Positions 41,618 through 51,180 of a stretch of DNA of 64,000 bases are shown piece by piece. The position numbers were made by a program, and so were the translations under genes. Each line of letters begins with the position of its first letter. Position 1 is the stretch's first letter. Origin of the DNA: Anodontia alba. Lineage: Eukaryota > Mollusca > Bivalvia > Lucinida > Lucinidae. The DNA is taken from contig OZ024829.1 in NCBI GenBank assembly GCA_964016985.1, forward strand, positions 69,318,267 through 69,382,266. Reading direction: 5' to 3'. The notes beneath the pieces are model-generated. The model saw only the letters and a list, made by a program, of their open reading frames with translations. It did not search any database and was not told where the DNA came from.

Positions 41618-41842
41618 CCACCGGTCACCGGTCAACCAGTCACCGGTCAACCAGTCACCAGTCAACCAGACCCAGTCAATCGGCTTCACCAGTCACCGGT
41701 CAAACAGGTACTGGGCTACCAGGCACCAGTCAGCCAGGCACAGATCAACCAGTCACCAGTCAACCAGTCACCGGTCAACCAGTCACCGGTCAACCAGTCA
41801 CCGGTCAACCGGGCACCAGTCAACCAGGCACCAGTCAATAAC
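41618..41842. repeat. Minisatellite of CCAGTCACCGGTCAA units
   Basis: About 14-15 imperfect 14-15-bp units such as CCAGTCACCGGTCAA and CCAGGCACCAGTCAA. Non-coding. Confidence 0.85.
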
Positions 41843-41849
41843 TCATTAT

Positions 41850-44160
41850 GTCGGATTACTAGTGACCGAGTAGTAGTCACTAGTCCCCGAACAACCTATT
41901 AATGCTCATAGAGCATCATAGACAAGTCAAACCTTGGGTTACAGGTTATAGAATGACAGCGATCGATTCGAATACCTAGTAGCCACTTATATTATAGAAT
42001 TCTGTCCACTCATTTTTGAATTAGACTTAGAATTCTATATATATATATATTTTTTTATCTTTGGTAAATGAATTAGAATTATCGGTTATGATCAAATTCG
42101 GAATTCATTGATCAAGTATAGGAGTTAGCTCTATCTATATTTAAAATAACTTATGTTTCTCTCTTTATTCTCTGGAAAGAGATTAACTTCTTTAGGGTAT
42201 TCATCTTATTCGGCTCCAAGACCATAGTGAATTCCATAAATTTATTATTTTCGAAGAAGAAAAATATACACGGAATCTAATTATTTCTTCTTTTCATCCT
42301 AAGTTTCTACATGCTCCGATACGTATCAGCATGCAGTCTAGGGAATAAGATATAGAAAGCAGCAGTCGATCCCCTCTGCTTTCTATTAATATTACATTCA
42401 TAAAGTATCAGAAATCTAGACGAGTATTGGAAAGAATACGATCTTGATATCCCGTTCGCTTCAAGATAAAGATATACGATGTATAGATAAATCTCAATTT
42501 CCGAAGCTGGTTAATTATACTTGAGAAACGATAGTCATTTCAAGACGTTTCGATGGGTCATGAAATGCACTGTCTCAATTCATAATATAGAGTTCGTTTA
42601 TATAAACTTCACAACGTAGTAAGTTCCGCACCTGCACCTACGTTTCCGGTCAGATCTTACTATTTCGTGATACGATTTCGAACATACCGAAAGTCGTCCG
42701 ATTATACATTCGGTAAATGAACTTTCGCTTAGCATTTACGCTTTAAGCCATTAAGATTATTTGACAATATTTGGAGATAATATATAATAACCGATTTATA
42801 TATATATATATCTATCTTCATTAATTATCATGCTAAACTTGCTTTTTATGTTTAGATTGACCTTTCTCGCTACGTCCCAGGTCTAAATGTTACTAAAACA
42901 CTATGGACCTTTCACGTTACGTTGCAGGTATAAATCTTTCCTAAACAATTTAAACAGCAATTTCTCAGTATTCAGTGCGTAACGACTATATGAATACTCG
43001 GTAGTATTTTCAACACTGCGATAGTTAAGCTAAACTTAAGACAAGCTTTAGTTTTAAGAATGGATACTATCCTACGATTCAGTTCAAGGAGACACATCCA
43101 TTCAGCTCCCATTACTTTTTAATTCAACCATACAATTTTCGATGACTAAGAACTCATTTTCTGTCTTCGAATACAGAAATAAGGAATGGTTGCTCTTGCA
43201 TATTTGGTTAAAGATGGAACGAATTATATCTTAAACCTATATGACTTCAAATTAATAATAATTACCTATATTATTTCAAATTAATACATGTTTAACCCTC
43301 GCGTTAGGGATCGTTGGTAACACAACTGTGAATTATCACTCTCTATGGTTTACGCATAGATCTCGAGAGTATATATATTTCTTCCTAATTTCGATACGAG
43401 CACGAAATTGGGTATTTCAGGAATTATCAATTATTTCGAAATGGGTTTTTACACTATACATATTCAATTCTAAACTTTTATTGAATATTTATCTATAAAA
43501 TTCCGGGCAGTCATTTTATCTCTATTTTTCTTGGACAATCTTTCAGTTACAATGAAGGACTTATCTATTATACACTTTATAAAATGTTAAATGTAGAGTT
43601 ATTCCTTGCCCGAATAAAATAGTTACGCTTAACGATTTATTCATAGCAGGAATTTGCCCTGTAGTATAATTTTAATTTAGTGTTTTAATATCTATTCTCA
43701 CTATTCTTAAATATTCGTACAGAATAGTAACCCTATCTCTGAACCTATAAGTTTAGTGTTATCAGAGATAATAAATCAGTATTATTCAATAATATTTCTA
43801 GAGAATCTGTCGCCCGATTACATTATTTTCTAGTCCTTTCTCGTTGTCGGAACATTCTGATTCGTCATTACAAAGTGGATATTAAATTATTGCTTGCATA
43901 CCATGATTATGTACTGCGGAGTAGTTTCGTGGCATTCTATTTCTGGCAGTAGAAAAGATTCTATCCAGTTATTTCCTATTGCTTAATCTCAACAGTACGG
44001 CAAGATTTTAAGCCAAATATGAAGGCTGTCTTACAGTTAACTGTTATATCAGCCTTTATTCTTCTCTCTTATATACTGAAGAGCATAAATAACGCATCAC
44101 TAAATTTATCAAAACTATCTTCATCTCAATCGAGGTATATATTTCATTGAATATTTTCTG
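41850..44160. other. Array of short unrelated stem-loops, left part
   Basis: About every 40-60 bp a short stem-loop appears with its own sequence. Examples: ACTAGTGAC/GTCACTAGT (41858-41884, loop 9); ATAGAAAGCAG/CTGCTTTCTAT (42352-42386, loop 13); AGTATTCA/TGAATACT (42967-42998, loop 16); TTTCTGT/ACAGAAA (43158-43179, loop 8); ATATTCAA/TTGAATAT (43460-43488, loop 13); ACTATTCT/AGAATAGT (43700-43728, loop 13); TATCTCTGA/TCAGAGATA (43734-43770, loop 19). No frame is open for long. The number of 8-11-bp stems looks higher than AT-rich chance. The role is unknown. Confidence 0.5.
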
Positions 44161-44279
44161 AAACAGTGATTAGCATCCGGACAATGTCTCACAACAAAAA
44201 AAATGAAAAAACAAGGAGCCGATTGAGAAGGTAACGTCACATGATGAAACAAGGGTATCGACGTGAAATGTCACACTTT

Positions 44280-45341
44280 TCAGTAACGACAGTGACCACC
44301 GTTATTTTGGATGACAGTTTGCAATCGTCGTCTCATTGATCCGACTAGACGTCGTACAGTTGCCATGGGGATGTTACGCCACTCCTCCTGAAGAGCCCTG
44401 CCGAGTTCGGCGACGTTATTTGGCTGGTTCAGACGTTTACGTAGTCTCCTACCAAGTTCATCCCACATGTGTTCAATGCAGTTCATGTCTGGTGAAACCG
44501 CTGGCCAGTCCATAACATCTACCCCTTGGGCCCTCAGGAAGTCTTGCGTAAGCCTAGCCGAGTGCGCTCTCGCGTTATCTTGCTGGAACGTCAACTGCTG
44601 ATTCCCAACCTGTGGTCGAAGAAGAGGAACAAGGACAGGGACAAGAATTTCGTCAATGTATCGACGGGCCGTGAGTGTTCCTTTCACGATAATCAGATCC
44701 GAACGGAAACCGGAACTAATGGCTCCCCACACCATGACGCTGCCACCGCCAAATCGGTCACGTTCAAGAACACAGCTGTCTGCAAAGCGTTCATGCCTTC
44801 GGCGATAAACACGGAGTCTTCCATCAGCAAAGCTGAGTGTAAACCGCGATTCATCGGAAAAGACAACCCTGTTCCAGTTTTGACGTCGAACGCGTAGCAT
44901 GTCCGTGGCCCATCTAACACGCAGCTGACGATGACGTCGAGTCAGAATCTGTCCTTTTACTGGTCGGCGACATCGAATTCCATAGTCTTTTAGTCTTCTG
45001 CTTACTGTGAACCGACTGATATTCCTCCCTCTACGTCCTCGCATACCGACAGCGGTTGAAACGGCGGTTGTGAAGCGATCACGTAAATGACGTCGCCTAA
45101 TGAAATTATCCTGACGTCGAGTAGTTACACGCGGAGCCCCGGGTCTAGGACGGTCCTTTGTGCTCCCGGTAACTGCAAACTTTCGACTTAAACGAGAAAT
45201 CGTCGACTGGCTAACGTTGAACTGCCTAGCAAGCCGACGCTGACTGACGTTAGCTTGCAAGTGTCCGATAATCTGTCCCCTGGAATCGGGATTCAGCCTC
45301 GGCATGATAAACGGTATTCGTAAGAACAAAAAATCACACAA
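44280..45341 (-). CDS. Tc1/mariner-type DD34E transposase
   Basis: The intact frame encodes 353 residues; the start is probably the Met at residue 13 (MPRLNPDSRG), giving the usual length of about 340. An N-terminal paired-like HTH is visible (VSQRRLARQFNVSQSTISRL), then the RPRPGAPRVTT linker and a second HTH. The catalytic core has D163 (VFSDESRF), GGGSVMVWG (198-206), D255 (FQQDNARAH) and E290 (SPDMNCIEHMWD), so D255 and E290 are 34 residues apart, as in Tc1. It would cut and paste its own element. Its coding sequence is GC-richer than its surroundings, and the lack of stops suggests recent arrival or selection. No terminal inverted repeats were found close by. Confidence 0.9.
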   Translation of the reverse strand: MCDFLFLRIPFIMPRLNPDSRGQIIGHLQANVSQRRLARQFNVSQSTISRLSRKFAVTGSTKDRPRPGAPRVTTRRQDNFIRRRHLRDRFTTAVSTAVGMRGRRGRNISRFTVSRRLKDYGIRCRRPVKGQILTRRHRQLRVRWATDMLRVRRQNWNRVVFSDESRFTLSFADGRLRVYRRRHERFADSCVLERDRFGGGSVMVWGAISSGFRSDLIIVKGTLTARRYIDEILVPVLVPLLRPQVGNQQLTFQQDNARAHSARLTQDFLRAQGVDVMDWPAVSPDMNCIEHMWDELGRRLRKRLNQPNNVAELGRALQEEWRNIPMATVRRLVGSMRRRLQTVIQNNGGHCRY

Positions 45342-45344
45342 AAC

Positions 45345-46791
45345 TTTTAAGCCCCGATATCAGATGTCCACTTCATGTATTGACCATTCAATGAAAATCA
45401 ATAGTCCGTGCACAAAGTGGTCAAATTGATTTCGTGCACGGGTAGCTCGTGGGACATAATGGGTGACATTATGGGGTGGTTCGGTGCGACTAATGAAAGT
45501 CGGTGAAGCAAATCAATATTTCTAACGTTGTTTTTGTATTCATAAATCTTTTCTGGGGAATATTTTTTAAAAAATATGTGATGCGTTTTTAATGCTCTTT
45601 AGTATATAAGTCTGCCAAACTCTACATATGATGTTAGCAGTCTCTTCCTTTCTTAATTTGTCCAGGACACGCAACTCTTTTGATATGTCCTATGACAAAG
45701 TGTTCATTTAATGACTTAGGTTGTCTTTCGTCTCCGCAGATTTAGGCAACCTTCATATTTTCTCTTTGCCTAGACAAAAAAAAAAAAAAAATAAATAAAA
45801 ACATATAAATAAAATAAAATAAAATAAAAATAAAAAAAATCGTTAATGCAATTAGTCTAGCAATAGTTTAAACCATAAAGTATATATATTCATTTGATTT
45901 CCTGATGGATAACTGAAATTCGGTTAAGACTACTCCATCTATACAATTATCTCCCCCTTAATTCGAATTAAAAAGGGAATAATTACACAACATTATGGTT
46001 ATCCCAAGTTCATGGTCTGTTTATCGAAAACGGTCCTATCACTTCCATTAAACAGACTCTAATTAGATCATAATTCTAATAGCTTAGACTATTACAATTA
46101 GATAATCTTTACTTGTCTAGAATTTATCCGAAAATCTCAAGATATGTAGGTTATCTATAGGAAACTCGACCGAGAAGACATTTCTTCTTTTAAATTTGTG
46201 CCTCTAATATAGACAGCTTATTGTGTAGACTTTTTTTGACAAGTTCTGTCTCGAACATGCTATCAAACAATATTCTCGAGCTTGCATTTGAAATGGAATA
46301 CTGAGGTTATATCTCAATGACTCATCATTCTTTTTTGGGACCAACAGTTATTTCCCAAAAAAGAAAGGGGGAGGGGGGGGGGCAATATTTAGGTCTTTGA
46401 GGCTTAAGATCTGGTATCCTCTAGAGTCTACTATTAACATACAAGGTAGTAAGACCCTAACACCTTAAAGATATGTTGTATACGTGAATCTAGACCACTC
46501 TTACTATTACATATAGAGTTAGAATGTATCTGATTCCTTAGAGTTTCCCGAGTCTTAAACCAGAAGTTGTGGGATACAATTTATTTTGCGTTAGAATTAG
46601 GAGAGCATCTTCTTCCAATTCTACAAATTCTAGCACATTATCTATAGGTTAATGTATTGTGCAGTAAAAATGAAGTTTTTAAATGTAAAACATATTCTAA
46701 CTATCAATACTTAACCTATAGATAATTAAAAATGATCCCTCCTCCCTCCCGCGCTTCTTTCTCCTAATTGTGTCTATTGTTTTACACATCA
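45345..46791. other. Array of short unrelated stem-loops, right part
   Basis: Continues the pattern right of the transposase. CCGTGCAC/GTGCACGG (45406-45441), AGGACA/TGTCCT (45664-45691), TAGGCAA/TTGCCTA (45743-45773), GTCTGTTTA/TAAACAGAC (46016-46057), ATTAGA/TCTAAT (46062-46080), and the 13-bp TTCTTTTTTGGGA/TCCCAAAAAAGAA (46328-46365, loop 12). There are also A-rich and G-rich runs (45778-45840 and 46366-46382). No coding frame. Confidence 0.5.
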
Positions 46792-46966
46792 AAGAAACTG
46801 ACACGTGATCAATTAAGCGGGAAGAGCTACGTCACACAGGTAACTACCTAAGGGACTTTCTGGATTAAGACTACGACTGAAAGGTCGTTTTTCTGTGGAA
46901 GGTGTGAAAACAGAATAGAATAGCACATTATCTATAGGTTAAGTATTGATAGTTAAAATATGTTTT
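46792..46966. repeat. Right inverted repeat of the 6-kb unit
   Basis: Inverted match to 40919-41091 (GTGATCAATTAAGCGGGAAG, GACTACGACTGAAAGGTCG, TAGCACATTATCTATAGG). The last 45 bp also recur inverted at 46675-46727. Confidence 0.8.
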
Positions 46967-47049
46967 ACTTTTTTTGATTTTGCACAGCGAGAGACATCAG
47001 TCACACGGGCTTATTCCTTAAACCTCAACTTGGTTATTTCTGATCATAC

Positions 47050-48150
47050 TTAATGTTCACAGTAAGCTGGCCGCCATCAGGAAGAAGAAACCCTCTTGAG
47101 CCTGATGTCATTAGCCTTTATTATCGCATCTTTAGGCAGAATGTCACCAAGATTTATTTCAGGCTCCTCTTTCATGTCAGTGGATTTCCTTATGCTGAAT
47201 ACAGAGAATATCTTATCAACTGTCTCATCATACACTGTAATTTCACCAGAGGCATTCTTACGTTTCAGGAATTCTACTTTCAGTGTGGCTGACGACTGCT
47301 CTGTAGTAGACTTTGTTGTGTACGACTTCAGTCTGTGTTTCAGTCATATTAGACACACATGCCACATTAGAAGGGCTACTGCCTTCAACTTCCTGAATTG
47401 TGGTGTCAGTGTAAGACGTGACAGTGGCGGAACAGTTCATCTTTTTAGAGGCACGGACTGGTGATGAACAATCAAGTTTATCATGTTGAGCTTCAGCTTT
47501 AGACAGTGATGACTTGATTTTTGGAATTTTTGCCTTTTTCGGCGCACTTACAGGCAAGGGATGTGTGGGTTTTCTAATAATTTCTGCCCGATGTCAGGTC
47601 TTTTATCTCTGTACTGTCTTCTCCTACCTCCACATCTGGGTTGACATCCCAGTCCTCTGTTTCAGATTCACTGTCACCATTATTGTCCATAGCAGATGTA
47701 GCGGATGGTCTACTAATGAGGTTGCTACACTGGCTATGCTGAACCTTCATTTGTTTGTTTCTGTAGAAAACCTTCTTAAATGTATGTCCGCATATGGAAC
47801 ATTCAACTCGTTCTTTTGGGCACTTCATAAGGTGAGATTGAAAATCTTCTTTGTTGATAGGATCTTTACAGACCGGACATATTGCATGCTTTCGGAGCGT
47901 AGTCTTGATAGGTGGCATAGCTGACCTGCAATTAGAAAGAATATAGACTTTCATCCATTCAGACTTTCTCCTCAATCGTACATGACAATCTGTTCCATCC
48001 GAGTTAAGATCATCAAGGACAGGCTCATTGGAGGAAGTGAAACCTATGTCTAGCTCTGTTTCTGCATTGGGCAAACTGCCTGTATTGCAATGTCTTCGTT
48101 AGTCCAAATTTGTTTTTTTGCCTTTCGCGTCTTGTAACAATGTATTACTT
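47050..48150 (-). pseudogene. Zinc-finger region downstream of integrase in a Ty3-type element
   Basis: Minus-strand frames directly follow the integrase C-terminus. One holds two zinc-binding clusters (CPVCKDPINKEDFQSHLMKC, and CSICGHTFKKVFYRN continuing to H and C), then acidic sequence (SESETEDWDVNPDVEVGED). Two further overlapping frames run to about 47090 with Lys-rich (APKKAKIPKIKSS) and acidic stretches. No ATG opens the first frame, so it was probably the C-terminal extension of Pol or a shifted ORF. Zinc fingers after integrase are uncommon in this group. Function unknown; a role in DNA or RNA binding is only inferred. Confidence 0.5.
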
Positions 48151-48169
48151 GTAACGTATTCGCACGTCC

Positions 48170-49400
48170 TCAGTTAACCCTATAAAGTACATCAGAAAGC
48201 TTTTCACTTACTTGGTACGGGCCCCTCCAAAAAGATGTAAGTTTCGAAGAGCAACCAGCAGTTCTAACTGGGAAATATACATATACGTGATCACCAGGCA
48301 TAAACTTTTCATACGATACCTTTCTGTTATGGTATTTCTTCTGCCTTCTCATTGACGCCCCTGTGTTTTGTCTTACCATAACAAGACGTTCTCAGACTTC
48401 CCATACCCACTGATTTGCAGGAATCGGTTTAACGGAAGGCGGCATTTGATAATCTATGTCAAATGGTGTTGATGTTTCTCGTCCCAGCATTAGTAGATTT
48501 GGTGAGACTCCAATCGTCTCATGCTCTGAAGATCTGTATGCCATCATCACATACGGAATATGTTCATCCCAGTCTTTCTGATTTTCCTGCACAAATGCAC
48601 TTAAGATTGACGTTAACGTCTTGTTGAATCTTTTCACCATATCATCTGACTGAGGGTGATATGGCGTGGCTCTTGTCTTATCAGTTTACAGAACTCCCGA
48701 AACAAATTACACTCAAACTGTCTGCCTTGGTCAGAATTTATTGTGCCAGGTATTCCAAATCTCGAGAACTTCATCCATGATTATTTTTGCAATAGTACTT
48801 GTTTCCATGTTTATCATAGGAAAACATTCCGTCCACTTGGTGAAACAGTCCGCTAGAACTAAGATGTATTTCTTTCCTTTTACTGTCGATGGTAATTCCC
48901 CTAGGATATCTACGGCTATTCTTTCCATAGGATAACCGCTCCTGACGGCCTGAAGTGGTGCTTTCTTCGTCATATTAGGGTCTTTTTGTTTTGTACACTT
49001 TTCACATCCATTGACATAAGCTCGAATATCATTTTGCAGACCTGGCCAGTAGCATCTTTGTTTTATCTTTCCAAGTGTTTTTCTGATCCCCAGATGGCCA
49101 GATGCCTTGATATCATATGCGTAATTCAGAACTACCCTGCGTTGTGACAATGACACTATTGCTTGCCAGTGAACAATATCTAGGTCCCAATCTAACAAGT
49201 ACCCCGTCTTCAAGCTGAAGTCTTGACCACTGACACCATAACGATTCGATGAAATGACTCTCGCAAGCTATCTCTTTTTGTTCTGGACGGTACCCTTTCT
49301 CTAGCCAACTTTTCACTTTACAAACATCGATATCACTTTCCTGAGCACTTCTAATCTCTTTTGTTTGTTCATATGTTTGTTGTGTAGTTACCTGGTATAC
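48170..49400 (-). pseudogene. Ty3/gypsy-type integrase remnant
   Basis: In minus-strand order: the zinc-binding region (HLGIRKTLGK, then CEKCTKQ), the core start (VDILGELPS, VLADCFTKW), a frame break near 48730, a DQGRQFE segment, a further shift, HPQSDD-like sequence with MVKRFNKTL, and a C-terminal region (WRGPYQVSEKLSDVLYRVN) with a GPY-type motif. The position that is normally the catalytic Glu before RFN is Lys here. With the frameshifts and a stop near 48177, the enzyme is dead. No LTRs were identified. Confidence 0.8.
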
Positions 49401-51180
49401 AGCTGCAATTTCTTTGTTGTCACCTATTTCATCCATGCCGTATTGTCTACAAGGAATTTTGCTTAGTCCGTCAGCATTTTTATGTTGTCTTCCTGGTCGA
49501 TGTTCAATTTTCATTGACAATATTTCGAGCCATCTTGCAAGCTGTCCTTCGGGGTTTTTGAAGTTCATCAGCCATCGTAGGGAACCGTGATCTGTTCTGA
49601 CCGTGTAACTTTTGCCATAAAGGTAGTGCCGAAATTATTTGACAAAATGGACCAAAGCTAGAAGTTCCTTTCTTGTAACGCAATATCGTCTGTCTGCTTT
49701 GGTGAGTGCTCGACTTGTAAATGCTATACCTCTTTCTTGTCCATTTATTGTCTGTGACAACACAGCACCTATTGCTACATCACTAGCATCTGTATCAAGT
49801 ATGAAATGCTCCTTAAAATCGGGATCAGCGAAATATTGGCGCTGTAACCATTTTGTTTTTCAAAGCTTCAAATGCCTGATTGCATTCATCAGACCAGGCA
49901 AACTTCTGGTGTTTCTCAGATAATCTATGCAATGGTTTCGCAATTTCAGCAAACTTGGGAACGAATCTCCTGTAATTGACTCCTCCGTCAGGCAGCTATA
50001 ACCACGCCCACGTGAATTTCCTTGGACAAACTTTGTATTGATATACCTGTGAATACCTGTAAAAAGCACGTGTTGATCTGTTTGTCTAACTAAAAACATT
50101 GACAATTACCTTATTAGCTATTTTGAATGGTCAGTTGCGGTTGTCAGTTAAATGGTCAAGTGACTTGACGGAGGAGTCAATTACTACAGAAACCTAGAAA
50201 AGCACGCACCTTATGAATATCATTGGGCTTGGGCCAGTCACGGATAACTCATTTTCTTGGGGTCCGTCTTCACTTCTTCTCTGTTAATGAAATGTCCCAG
50301 AAATTCAACTTCCTGTGCAAATAACTGACATTTTCGGGGTTTAAGCTTAAGCCGAGCGTCCTTCAATCGCTGTAGTACCTGATCAAGATTGCTGATCATG
50401 TCATCAAATGTTCTACCTATTACAATTACGTAATCTAAGTATATTAAGCAGATTTGCCAGTTCTGCCCGGAGAAAACTATCTCCATCAGCCTCTCGAAAG
50501 TGGCTGGGGCATTGCAGAGTCAAAACGGCATTACTTTAAACTCCTTGCTTTCATGAGAACGCCGTCTTTTCACTGTCGTTTGCGTCTGCCGCCACCTGCC
50601 AATACCCTGAGTTAAGGTCAAGGCACGAGAACCACTCCGCACCAGATAATTGAGCCAGTGAATCGTTAATGCGTGGCAGCGGGTAGGCATCCTTAATAGT
50701 GACATCGTTCAATCTTCTATAGTCCACGCAGAAGCGCTTAGTTCCACTTTTTCCTGCACCATAACGATGCCACTTCCCCACGGGTTTGACGATGTCTGTA
50801 TAACGTCTTTCTCGAGCATGTCATTGATTTGTTCCTGAGCTTCCTGATTCATGTGTACTTGTAGTCGTCGCAGAGACTGCTTGATAGGATGAGCATTTCC
50901 TGTTGGAATTCTGTGACGGATAATTCCGGTACGATCTAAATCATTGTCTGACTCAGAGAATGTGAACTGGTGCTTAATTAACAGTTTAGCAATTGCAGCA
51001 CTCTGTGCACAAGAAAACCCGTTTATCGTACGTTAAAATAAATCCTGCAGATAGTCTGGAACTTGTGGGATTTTGTAAGGCTGGGGTTTCTGTTCATTTA
51101 TGTCATGCACTTTTGAAACAAGGCTTAGATTAGCAATATGTGTTCCAGGCTTCAACTTCTTACTCTCATCTTCTACATTC
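49401..51180 (-). pseudogene. Ty3/gypsy-type reverse transcriptase and RNase H remnant
   Basis: In minus-strand order from 51180: a spacer, reverse transcriptase motifs ([31 protein letters not shown] near 50435, where the second catalytic Asp of YLDD is Tyr), FLGHFINREEV, then RNase H (DTDASD, TRKELLALV, a stop near 49637, RTDHGSL) and HRPGRQHKNADGLS. A MITE interrupts the connection region at 49978-50178. The upstream part (protease, gag) is cut off by LINE-I copy 2 at 51180 and is not found beyond it. Several frameshifts mark it as old. Confidence 0.85.
49974..50182. mobile_element. 201-bp MITE with 13-bp terminal inverted repeats and AATT duplication
   Basis: The ends GACTCCTCCGTCA (49978-49990) and TGACGGAGGAGTC (50166-50178) are perfect inverted repeats flanked by AATT (49974-49977 and 50179-50182). 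The interrupted reading frame of the Ty3-type polymerase is in register on both sides once one AATT is discounted, confirming the insertion. Non-coding; superfamily not assigned. Confidence 0.85.

Larger units (their letters stand above)
40919..46966. mobile_element. Candidate 6-kb element: long inverted repeats, hairpin-rich interior, Tc1-like gene
   Basis: The arms at 40919-41091 and 46792-46966 are inverted copies. Between them lie a minisatellite, about 4.5 kb of AT-rich DNA filled with short stem-loops, and one transposase gene. A shortened copy of the arm end occurs inside the right boundary (46627-46665), with the opposite half at 46695-46727. No target duplication could be fixed. It may be one composite transposon or an inverted duplication with a separate Tc1-like insertion; the ends of the transposase-bearing element were not identified. 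Confidence 0.45.

Noticed and set aside
41850..44160. Mitochondrial insertion, because of AT-richness and hairpins
   Set aside because: No frame opens under an invertebrate mitochondrial code and no tRNA or rRNA signature is seen.
44526..44920. Alternative frames inside the transposase gene
   Set aside because: They overlap the intact DD34E frame and show no family features.
44160..45540. Terminal inverted repeats of the Tc1-like element
   Set aside because: Only a 9-bp similarity (GTGACATTT and GTGACATTA) was found on the two sides, too weak to define ends.
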